DNA from: CAJBLF01 sp041679065
GTDB taxonomy: Bacteria; Patescibacteriota; Gracilibacteria; Absconditabacterales; Absconditicoccaceae
Assembly: GCA_041679065.1 (NCBI GenBank)
Contig: JBBABI010000030.1
Coordinates: 1-12,772, forward strand
Direction of reading: 5' to 3'
DNA: 12,772 nt
Shown here in pieces: positions 6,739 through 12,772 of this stretch. The translations under genes were made by a program, and so were the position numbers. Every line of letters begins with the position of its first letter. Within the stretch, counting starts at the first letter, position 1. The notes under the pieces were generated by a model. It did not search any database. It saw only the letters and a program-made list of their open reading frames with translations, and was not told where the DNA came from.

Positions 6739-6763
6739 CGTAAATACCGTAAATACCGTAAAA
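6739..6763. repeat. 9-bp tandem repeat between tsaD and the four-helix-bundle gene
   Basis: CGTAAATAC repeated two and a half times immediately before the tsaD start codon. It fills almost the whole 29-bp gap, where the tsaD ribosome-binding site should be. Confidence 0.8.
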
Positions 6764-6767
6764 TATG

Positions 6768-7145
6768 TTATTTCTTTTCTAATGCAGTCTTTTTTAGTGA
6801 ATTAATAAGTTTTCATATCATTCTACTTAGATGGTCAAACTCTTCTAGAAGAACATCGAGATTGGCAGTGTTTTCAAAACATCACAATTCCTTTACAATA
6901 ATTAATTGAGATATTATTTCCCCACAAGATCACTTAGAAATATGTAAATAGCGCCTAAATTCATTTTTTGAACTTCTATAATATCATTCTGCGATATTTG
7001 AAGAAACAGAGATAACCGCTCTTCTAAGTTGGTCTCTCAATCATCGATCCTGATCAAAGTTTTTATTTTTTGTAATACTGTAAATTTCCTTAGCCAAATC
7101 CTTAGCCTTGATCCAGATATGAAGATCAAATAAAGCATTGGTCAT
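6768..7145 (-). CDS. Four-helix-bundle protein (S23/IVP type)
   Basis: A 125-residue protein with five TGA glycines. The pattern FDLHIWIKAKDLAKEIYSIT, GLRDQLRRAVISVSSNIAEG, FRRYLHISKGSCGEIISQL and a last helix DVLLEEFDHLSRMIGKLINS is characteristic of the four-helix-bundle family (TIGR02436), first described from open reading frames within 23S rRNA intervening sequences. The function is unknown; members are common as stand-alone genes in candidate phyla. There is no rRNA around it here. I place the start at 7145, preceded by AGAGAG, because family members begin close to the 'F.DL..W..A' motif; an in-frame ATG at 7175 is possible. It is probably co-transcribed with tsaD, 29 bp downstream. Confidence 0.9.
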
Positions 7146-7184
7146 GTTCTCTCTAGTAAAATATATAAAATCCATCCATGCTCT

Positions 7185-7264
7185 TACTGTATTTACACCA
7201 GCTACGCATTCTACATTCTTACGCCATTTACGCTATTTACTCCTTTTACACTATTTACGACCCT
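7185..7264. repeat. Degenerate 9-bp array (TACNNNATT)
   Basis: Nine adjacent units each start with TAC: TACTGTATT, TACACCAGC, TACGCATTC, TACATTCT (8 nt), TACGCCATT, TACGCTATT, TACTCCTTT, TACACTATT, TACGACCCT. The period is well kept while the middle bases vary. It fills the gap between two divergent genes, upstream of both. Confidence 0.85.
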
Positions 7265-7269
7265 AAAAT

Positions 7270-7297
7270 TTGCAAAATATTTAATTCTGAATATAAT
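7270..7297 (+). promoter_or_regulatory. Sigma70-like promoter for the 7331 gene
   Basis: TTGCAA, a 16-nt spacer and a consensus TATAAT, 33 nt before the start codon. It lies just after the 9-bp array. Confidence 0.65.
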
Positions 7298-7330
7298 CAT
7301 AAGGATTTACTTTAGTTTTTAAAGAATAAG

Positions 7331-8743
7331 ATGGATAATAAATTCAATAAAGAAAAACAAAAGTTCAAAAATTTTGAAGATTTCAGGGAATGGGTAATAA
7401 ATTTGACGGAAATCGAAAGGCAACAATACGAGACATCTAAAGAGATATCTCATACACTACAGCATTTTGTGGATGAACAAAACAATAAAGCAAAAAAATA
7501 TATCAACGATTTCAATGAACGATTAAAGGAAAAATTAGAAAAAAAAATCTGGAGAAAGCATTTCTGAAATCAAAAAAAAGAATCTGTACTGAGAGATGCA
7601 TACAAAAACATAGATATCAGCAAAAAATACACACAATACCAGAACGAATGCAAACAAGATAACCCACAGATGAAAAAAGAGATTTATGAGGCAATAAAGA
7701 GGTCATTCAATAATCTCTATTTTCACAAAAAATCAGATATAGATAAGGACGCTTCAAAACATTTATTGTCGCTAGTCGGTTTTTTCAACCAAAGGAAAGA
7801 ATATGAGCCACAAAAAAAGTCATATGACATAGAAAACGAACACAGTGGAAAAGTTTGATTAACAATCGATAATGCAGGAACTGCGTATGGGTTTTCCATT
7901 GAAAATGTCTGGAAATTACTGCAAAACGGGAAAAAACATGCTACCTTACTATGATCCAAAGCCATCATTAGCGAACACAGAGATAAATCGAATCTCAATA
8001 AAGATACAGCTAAACCGACATCAAGCACACATATTATCTATGAATTTCTAAAAAGCATGAGCATGATCAATCCTAAATATGAATGACAGATCAAAAGATT
8101 TGTGGATTTTGTAGATAAGATAGATAGCCTCAATTACCAATTTAGCGCAGCTGATTACCCCAATAATTACAGGACCATTTTCGGATTATACAAAAATATG
8201 AATATCAAGGATATCTATAATTATTTCGAGATACCATGACGTCTGTGATTTGAATTACTGGATGATAGATTTATGCAGAAAATACAGATAGAAAAAGTAT
8301 TCTACAAAAATCAGCAAAGACAGACAAAAAAAATGACACTCTTGGACTGTTCCAAAGAACAGAAAGAAAGGATAGATAAAAATATGGAAGAATTTTTGAA
8401 ATTAACAGACAGATGAGTGAATATAGGGAACCTAAGATTTATAGTGACCTTTGGAGACGAGATAACAGATCCACCACAAATATGAAGTTACAATGATTGT
8501 GGGATCATAAGGATATTTGATAGTGGTGATTTCTATCTGTATTCTCCAGAAAAGTTACCTCCAATGATCGGAGATGAAAAAACGGATGATCATTTTCTTA
8601 TCAAAAAGAAGATATCACAAGAAAAATTGGAAAATATTATAGTTAAAATGATTCCTCGAAAAGACACTGATCCAGATCTCTGAAACAAAATCCGGGAATA
8701 TAGAAAATCAATCGACAAAAAACCTTCAGTAATTACAACTTAA
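7331..8743 (+). CDS. Unrecognised 470-residue charged protein
   Basis: With TGA as Gly (nine codons) the frame is open for 470 residues, ending at TAA 8741-8743. It has no signal peptide or membrane segment and is very rich in Lys, Asn, Ile and Asp. Residues about 1-75 look like a coiled coil or helical hairpin (FEDFREWVINLTEIERQQYE and NDFNERLKEKLEKKIWRKHF). Later parts appear mixed alpha/beta, for example FIVTFGDEITDPPQIGSYND followed by CGIIRIFDSGDFYLYSPEKL. I do not recognise any family or catalytic motif. It has its own promoter, no apparent operon partner, and its stop overlaps the stop of the converging flippase gene. It may be a lineage-specific protein; being open over 470 codons and using TGA for Gly, it is very likely a real gene. 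Confidence 0.85.
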
Positions 8744-10323
8744 ATTTCCACCGCCACTGCCACCTCTTCTACTGTCAATCATTTCGCAATCCTCTTGATA
8801 GGACGCCAAGACAATAAAAGAAGCAAAGCATTAAGCAAGATAGCGACCACGAAAAACATCAAGAACGAATGCACGAGATACTGATCAATGGAATATCATA
8901 TTGCAGCTATTCCGACTAAAATACCCATAAGCATAAACAACGTCCTCCAAGAAAAGATTGGCTGCACTTTTTTTCTCATTCCTGTCCGTATTGCACCCGT
9001 CATAAAAAGGAATTCTATGATAAGCTGAGTAAGTGCACCTCACCATAAACCATATTTTGGGATCAGAAAAATTCATAAAGGAATACCTATAATTACACCG
9101 ATGAGATTGATGGGCAGCAGAACATTTTGCTTTTCTACAGCAACGAAAAGATAATTATAGACCTGTTTGATAAAGCTCCGGAAAAGAACGATTCCTAAGA
9201 ACGGAAGGACTTGGTTGGATCACCACGTAGTCAACGAAGCGAAAGTTCAGATAAACGCCTTTCCAGAAACCACACGAATGATCCAGTCAGAAAAAATCCA
9301 GAAATTCAAAGCAACAATTCATCAGATCCAAGTCATCATCACCAGAAGATTTCCCATGCTTTTGCGTTTGCTGACCAGGGAATAATGAGATATTTTATGC
9401 AATAAACTATTTCCCAGAGCAGAGGGTATGATTAATAAGATCTCTATCAACGACAGAGATAACGCCCGCATTCAGGCATAATCATGCCCTGTGACTGTGG
9501 GGAAAAACCAACCTAGAAACAGAAGTACAATCAACGTATGGAAACTACTGAGATAGTATGACACTCCGTATTGCCGGTTTCTTTTAATAAGATCTTTAGT
9601 AAATTTCCGATCAAAATGGATCTTGAGCGGTAAGATTTTTCTCGCCCTAAAATGTATTTCCACGTTCTGTCAGATAGAACTCGCCACTACAGAAAACATA
9701 ATGAGACAGAAAGCGATGATAGAAACAGAACTCCCATTGAAATTCATATACCTGAAGAAAATATACACCACAGGAACAAGAATCGCTATTTGTGAAAGTC
9801 TGGCTGTAATCAATGTCCGACTCAACTGATCCATCCTTCGGAAAATCTGCAGAGGCAGCTGCTGGACACCAGCAAACATGAAGCTCGCAGAAAATATCAT
9901 GCCGAAAGGTATTCCTCGCACCAGATATGGATTAGAGGTATATGCAGGCAGAAGATAGGCGATCACAATCGCTGCAACATAAATAACCGACATGATGATC
10001 ACTCTTGCTCAGACAAATTTCCCATATTCTGATCTCAGTTCTTGATACACAGGACTTGTGCCATCCTCTTTCTTGGTAAGTGTCGCATCAGTTTTTTCTT
10101 TTATCTCTCCGAGCCTCTTGACTGCAAGCACATAGAGTCATAGATCTGCTAACGCCGTCCGGATAGCGAAATATTTCAATATCGTAGAATAATCACCATA
10201 TTGCAAAGGTCCGAGATACGGAGTAATGATTTTGATTGTCAGAAAGCCGAATAAAGCACTGATGATCCTTCCGAATAATTGCCATGCAGCATCTTTGATG
10301 ACTAATCTATGTGAAGAAACCAT
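8740..10323 (-). CDS. MOP-superfamily flippase (Wzx-like polysaccharide export protein)
   Basis: A 527-residue integral membrane protein. The start, LVIKDAAWQLFGRIISALFG followed by FLTIKIITPYLGPLQYGDYS, is the classic N-terminus of polysaccharide flippases of the MATE/MOP superfamily, where 'LG...YG.Y' follows TM1. About 12-14 hydrophobic segments follow, such as VIIMSVIYVAAIVIAYLLPA, LIVLLFLGWFF, LLPINLIGVIIGIPLGIFLI and SFLMFFVVAILLNALLLLLS. Members move lipid-linked oligosaccharides or glycan precursors across the cytoplasmic membrane. Many TGA codons fall in or near TM helices, including a TGA-TGA pair (TWIGGIV). It overlaps the 7331 gene's stop by 4 nt (shared TTAA). No glycosyltransferase genes are in the window, so the substrate cannot be inferred. 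Confidence 0.9.
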
Positions 10324-10379
10324 AACTTGCTATCACGTACGAATTAAAATAACGTTTTGTTTGCTAATAACGGAATAAT

Positions 10380-10520
10380 TTTCATTTTTCAATTTTCAAT
10401 TTCTAAATAATTTTCAAGGTTCAATTTTAAATTTCTAAACAGGTTTGGGAATTAGAAATTGGGTCTTGTTTGAAAATTAAAAACCTGCCGGCCGGCAGGC
10501 GGGTTAGAAATTATAATTTC
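10380..10520. repeat. Degenerate AT-rich arrays in opposite orientation
   Basis: TTTTCAATTT/TTTCTAAA-type units at about 10380-10440 are followed by reverse-oriented units (ATTAGAAATT, TTGAAAATTAAAA, TTAGAAATT) at about 10450-10515. The right edge overlaps the stop codon of the two-TM gene (10511-10513). The arms could form a long imperfect RNA stem between the two-TM gene and the flippase gene. Confidence 0.6.
10484..10499. repeat. 16-bp GC-rich perfect palindrome
   Basis: CCTGCCGGCCGGCAGG is its own reverse complement and stands out sharply in AT-rich intergenic DNA. It is followed by CGGG. It lies between the reverse-oriented AT units, downstream of the two-TM gene. Confidence 0.85.
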
Positions 10521-10966
10521 ATCCTCCTGATCATTCTTTCCACATTTGTCTGATCATAGGTCTCCATCATGGGCAGATAGTTGTCCAATTCAAGGACAAA
10601 ATTTCTGATATGCTCAGGCGTATCATGAAACGTGTAAATGGTATGTCATTTAGAAGAAATAAAAACGATATTTTTAAGAATCTGCGTCTTAGCATCCATC
10701 TCTAGGACATATCATACAAATGTAGATCGCGGATAGATAGCATTCCCTATCTTGAGAGAATTAATTTCCTGACGCATGGTAATCACCTGAGCATGAACAG
10801 CAGAATAATAGAAGTATCACCCCAGCAGGAAAAAAATCAATATCGCGCCGACATAATTCTGATTGAAGATAGACAAAATGAAAATGCCTGCGAATATCGT
10901 GGCAAATATCACATATCGCCACTTATTCCTCTGAAATTTCTCTGCATTATAGACGGAAACTTCCAT
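10511..10966 (-). CDS. Two-TM membrane protein with small cytosolic domain
   Basis: 151 residues with three TGA glycines. A short basic N-terminus (NAEKFQRNKWR) precedes two adjacent transmembrane helices at about 17-34 and 38-57, and then a soluble region of about 90 residues (EINSLKIGNAIYPRSTFVGY, EMDAKTQILKNIVFISSKGH, TIYTFHDTPEHIRNFVLELD). This layout resembles small proteins with a PH-like domain after a TM hairpin, but I cannot name a family. A longer ORF to 11113 exists, but its extra part is made of 7-bp repeats and has no family logic. I chose Met at 10966, just before the basic residues and first helix. It lies between rsmA and the flippase gene on the same strand. Confidence 0.78.
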
Positions 10967-11039
10967 TGTTTTTAATAAAGAAAAAGTAAAATGATATCCT
11001 ATCCATTGTATATTGTTAAACATTGGATTCAAGGCAAAA

Positions 11040-11081
11040 ATAGTATAGTGTATAGTACAGAGTTTATAGTGTATAGTATCG
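11040..11081. repeat. 7-bp array (TATAGTG units)
   Basis: Units TATAGTG, TATAGTA, CAGAGTT, TATAGTG, TATAGTA. It lies between rsmA and the two-TM gene, in the likely 5' leader of the latter. Confidence 0.8.
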
Positions 11082-11111
11082 GATGTTTTCTGTAAAAAAA
11101 ACACCAAAACC

Positions 11112-11140
11112 ATGCACTATGAACTATAAACTATGAACCA
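11112..11140. repeat. 7-bp array overlapping the rsmA stop codon
   Basis: Units TGCACTA, TGAACTA, TAAACTA, TGAACCA. On the minus strand GTTCATAG supplies the last residues and the TAG stop of rsmA. Confidence 0.8.
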
Positions 11141-11934
11141 AGAATTTGAGATAATTCTTTCCGATCCAACTCTTCCAACCTCTTCTTTTGCAATGATTCT
11201 GGAATAACAAACGGACAACCTGACTTTTTACTAATCATCTTTTGTATCGCTCCCAACGTCTTTCTACTGAATGGCGCAAATAATTCCAAAAATTGCAAAA
11301 ACCTCTCCCGGCCACCTTTCCACCTTTCCACCTTTCAACGTTTCAACTCTACCAAACAACTTTTTACTTTGGGAGCAGGACGAAACGCTTTCGCTGGCAC
11401 TCATTTCAAATACGTCACTTCATATGCATAATTGATCAATCGGTAGAGAAATGATTTCTTCTTCGCATCGCTTCTCAATTTCTGCCCTACTTCATCCTGC
11501 AGCATAAATAGTCATCATGCGTAGTTCTGTTCTCAATTTCCGAAGAACTTCCTCAATATCGGCGAAGTGATATAATATGGTAAATTTCACACAACCAATG
11601 TCTTCCTCGAATCAATTTTTTTGTTTCATGATGCATGATTCATGATGCATGATTCCAACATTTTTCCCACATCGATCTCAAGCACATCTCATTGAATTAC
11701 CCTTCACATTTCCATCTTTCCACCCTTCAACGTTTCCACCAAAGTTAAATCTTTCTCAATGACAAAAAAGTTCTTTGAAATATCTTCAATTAACTTTGTT
11801 ATAGCTCATTTTCCCGGTCCGATCTCAATCAATGCTTCACAACCAAGATCACGATACAAACGCTGAATATGTTCAGCTATATAATTTCTCACTTTACTGT
11901 CGATAAGGAAATTCTGTCAGAGATAGGATCACAT
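11131..11934 (-). CDS. rsmA: 16S rRNA dimethyladenosine transferase RsmA/KsgA
   Basis: A 267-residue SAM-dependent methyltransferase that makes two adjacent m6,2A bases near the 3' end of 16S rRNA. Motifs: GQNFLID at 6-12, EIGPGKGAIT at 37-46 (motif I, second Lys-Gly glycine by TGA), VIEKD at 58-62, GDVLEID at 82-88, and catalytic VGNLPYYIT at 115-123 (NLPY). GVPAKAFRPAPKVKSCLVEL marks the link to the C-terminal domain, followed by FAPFSRKTLGAI. The length is normal, yet three array segments are embedded: VETLKGGKMEMG (66-77), ESCIMNHAS (94-102) and ELKRGKVERWKGGRE (196-210). Core motifs are intact, so it is probably active. Its stop codon lies in a 7-bp array. The start ATG is five residues before GQNFL, the usual spacing. 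Confidence 0.95.
11312..11348. repeat. 8-bp array within rsmA
   Basis: Plus-strand units CACCTTTC three times, then AACGTTTC. On the minus strand it encodes LKRGKVERWKGG with one glycine by TGA. Confidence 0.85.
11627..11655. repeat. 7-bp array within rsmA (CATGATG/CATGATT)
   Basis: Units CATGATG, CATGATT, CATGATG, CATGATT. It is the same family as the CATCATG array in tsaD. It encodes ESCIMNHASG between GDVLEIDVGK and the catalytic NLPYY strand. Confidence 0.85.
11707..11740. repeat. Second 8-bp array within rsmA
   Basis: Units of about CATTTC, CATCTTTC, CACCCTTC, AACGTTTC. It encodes VETLKGGKMEMG just after the VIEKD acidic loop. Confidence 0.8.
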
Positions 11935-11940
11935 GCACAG

Positions 11941-12011
11941 ATTAAAAAATTAAAATATTACGAAAATTAAAAAATTAATCTTTTAATCTTTTAGTCTTTT
12001 AATCTTTTAAT
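11941..12011. repeat. AT-rich inverted arrays (ATTAAAAA / AATCTTTT)
   Basis: ATTAAAAAATTAAAAT-type units at about 11941-11975, then AATCTTTT, AATCTTTT, AGTCTTTT, AATCTTTT at about 11977-12011. The halves are roughly reverse complementary. It lies between the divergent rsmA and 12098 genes, so it covers the rsmA leader. Confidence 0.75.
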
Positions 12012-12028
12012 GCAATAAGCAGGAAGGG

Positions 12029-12056
12029 TTGACTTTTACAACGGATTATGTATACT
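12029..12056 (+). promoter_or_regulatory. Sigma70-like promoter for the 12098 gene
   Basis: TTGACT, a 16-nt spacer and TATACT. Transcription would begin near 12063, leaving a leader of about 35 nt that shows no Shine-Dalgarno. Confidence 0.7.
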
Positions 12057-12097
12057 CTTAAACGGAAAACAATAATAAAAACTAAAACCGTATAATC

Positions 12098-12448
12098 ATG
12101 CCACTAATTAAATTTTTCGGTATTCCAACCGGACACGATGAACAATTCTACCTGAACTTCAAGGAAGCAATCAGGGAAGATGTTATTGCGATTAAAGAGA
12201 TAGAGCTATCATCCATGAAGGACGTTTCAGTAAAACTTATGTCCGAAGTCGGAGGAGATGATGGAGAAATCCAAATCGAAGTGACGTTCAATAAGTACGA
12301 AGCTAAAAGAACTTTTGAAGTAAAGAAAAAGTTAGCTGATGCCTTAACGGCAAGGACAGACAAAGTCTTTCCAAAACTTACTCTGACAGAATGTTGGGGA
12401 GATCCATTCGACCCAGACGAAAGAGGATTCTCTTGTATCCGGAACTAA
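12098..12448 (+). CDS. Small soluble protein of unknown function
   Basis: A 116-residue acidic protein with no signal or membrane segment. It starts MPLIKFFGIPTGHDEQFYLN; the Pro directly after Met followed by a short beta strand recalls the tautomerase/MIF and DUF1904 folds, but this is a weak resemblance. Then come a helix (about 17-32), strands around DVSVKLMSEV and GEIQIEVTFN, a basic helix (AKRTFEVKKKLADALTARTD), and LTECWGDPFDPDERGFS at the end. I do not recognise the family. It is a single-gene unit with a good promoter and terminator. All seven glycines use GGN codons, none TGA. Confidence 0.78.
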   Translation: MPLIKFFGIPTGHDEQFYLNFKEAIREDVIAIKEIELSSMKDVSVKLMSEVGGDDGEIQIEVTFNKYEAKRTFEVKKKLADALTARTDKVFPKLTLTECWGDPFDPDERGFSCIRN

Positions 12449-12477
12449 AGGTAAAGAAACATTCGACTAACACGTAT

Positions 12478-12513
12478 AAAAGCGCCAGGAATATTCATCC
12501 CGACGCTTTTTTT
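12478..12513 (+). terminator. Rho-independent terminator of the 12098 gene
   Basis: AAAAGCG pairs with CGCTTTT across a 19-nt loop, which can pair a little further inside, followed by three more Ts. It lies 30 nt after the stop. Because the stem is flanked by A and T runs it could work on both strands. Confidence 0.7.
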
Positions 12514-12547
12514 ATAGTGAACAGTGAAAAGTGAACAGTTAACAGCG
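12514..12547. repeat. 7-bp array (CAGTGAA units)
   Basis: Units TAGTGAA, CAGTGAA, AAGTGAA, CAGTTAA, CAGCGTC, immediately after the terminator. Confidence 0.8.
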
Positions 12548-12579
12548 TCGGAACTTTTATATTTCAAAAAAACTCCGCC

Positions 12580-12606
12580 ATTATTCATTATTAATTATTC
12601 ATTCTC
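12580..12606. repeat. 7-bp array (ATTATTC units)
   Basis: Units ATTATTC, ATTATTA, ATTATTC, ATTCTCA. It lies just downstream of the ppdK stop codon. Confidence 0.75.
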
Positions 12607-12623
12607 AAAGCTACGCTTTGAGA
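12603..12623 (-). terminator. Hairpin overlapping the ppdK stop codon
   Basis: TCTCAAAGC, a 3-nt loop and GCTTTGAGA form a perfect 9-bp stem that includes the TAG stop (12611-12613). No T run follows closely on the minus strand, so it may protect the 3' end or terminate weakly. Confidence 0.45.
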
Positions 12624-12772
12624 GCTGCATGCGCCGCTGCCAATCGTGCAATCGGCACTCTGAATGGACTACAGCTGACATAATTTAATCCAACTTTATG
12701 GCAGAATGCGATAGATGCTGGATCTCCTCCATGCTCTCCACAGATACCGAGTTTGATATCTTTTCTCGTAAC
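12611..12772 (-). CDS. ppdK: Pyruvate, phosphate dikinase, C-terminal 53 residues
   Basis: The visible part begins VTRKDIKLGICGEHGGDPAS and continues IAFCHKVGLNYVSCSPFRVP then IARLAAAHAALKA before TAG. GICGEHGGDP and GLNYVSCSP.RVP.ARLAAA are hallmark sequences of the PEP/pyruvate-binding C-terminal domain of PPDK; the Cys of GICGEHGGD is the catalytic acid/base in the family. PPDK interconverts pyruvate + ATP + Pi and PEP + AMP + PPi in the cytosol, and commonly supplements glycolysis in fermentative bacteria. The rest lies beyond the window. No TGA occurs in this short part. Confidence 0.95.
   Translation of the reverse strand, partial: VTRKDIKLGICGEHGGDPASIAFCHKVGLNYVSCSPFRVPIARLAAAHAALKA

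Noticed and set aside
6768..7145. Four-helix-bundle gene as a 23S rRNA intervening sequence
   Set aside because: The family is known from such inserts, but no rRNA sequence flanks it here.
7185..7264. 9-bp array as a CRISPR array
   Set aside because: There are no repeats of 20 nt or more with unique spacers; units are adjacent 9-mers with drift. No cas genes are in the window.
9167..9405. Plus-strand ORFs in the flippase region
   Set aside because: They are shadows of the flippase gene, which is continuous and membrane-like in the minus frame with code 25.
10817..11113. Longer start (11113) for the two-TM gene
   Set aside because: The extra N-terminal part translates heptamer repeats (TATAGTG) and has no family logic; the Met at 10966 precedes a normal basic and TM start.

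Overview
The window is from a bacterium that reads UGA as glycine (NCBI genetic code 25), so it most likely belongs to Candidatus Gracilibacteria (BD1-5) or Absconditabacteria (SR1). The evidence is direct. Almost every recognisable gene is broken by in-frame TGA under the standard code. Those TGAs fall on invariant glycines: the lipobox of an FKBP lipoprotein, the Gly-Gly pair and GGVS motif of TsaD, and the motif I glycines of RsmA. TAA and TAG remain the stops. All products below are read with code 25. I cannot tell the two phyla apart from this window.

Layout. 1-601 (-): N-terminal part of an exported PKD-domain protein. 987-1628 (+): SlyD/FKBP-type prolyl isomerase lipoprotein. 1754-3211 (+): long PurM/AIR-synthetase-family protein, followed after 15 nt by a Nudix hydrolase gene (3227-3768) split by a 62-nt near-perfect hairpin. 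3804-4178 (+): small protein of a 'NWDG' type with its own terminator, back to back with a terminator for the opposite strand. 4292-7145 (-): a broken small ORF, an orphan copy of the tsaD 3' end, a TraB/GumN-family protein, complete tsaD, and a four-helix-bundle (S23/IVP-type) protein. 7331-8743 (+): unrecognised 470-residue protein, converging with a MOP-family flippase (8740-10323, -). 10511-10966 (-): two-TM protein. 11131-11934 (-): rsmA/ksgA. 12098-12448 (+): small unknown gene with a clear promoter and terminator. 12611-12772 (-): C-terminal end of pyruvate phosphate dikinase.

The most unusual property is the density of short, degenerate tandem arrays with 7-, 8- or 9-bp periods: about 17 blocks in 12.8 kb. 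Most lie between genes, but several sit inside the coding sequences of tsaD and rsmA, where they are translated. Because TGA is glycine here, arrays built from TTGAAA or CATGATG units have no stop in any frame on that strand, so the altered code appears to make them tolerable inside genes.

Two other points deserve attention. Removing 68 nt around the Nudix hairpin restores a full, motif-complete protein, and the junction is flanked by identical AGA codons. The second tsaD 3' end differs from the working one only at synonymous positions over 12 codons, which points to replacement by a diverged allele rather than recent duplication. Gene functions are mixed housekeeping (t6A tRNA modification, rRNA dimethylation, PPDK) and envelope or accessory roles, with no single pathway. 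I found no tRNA, rRNA or CRISPR.
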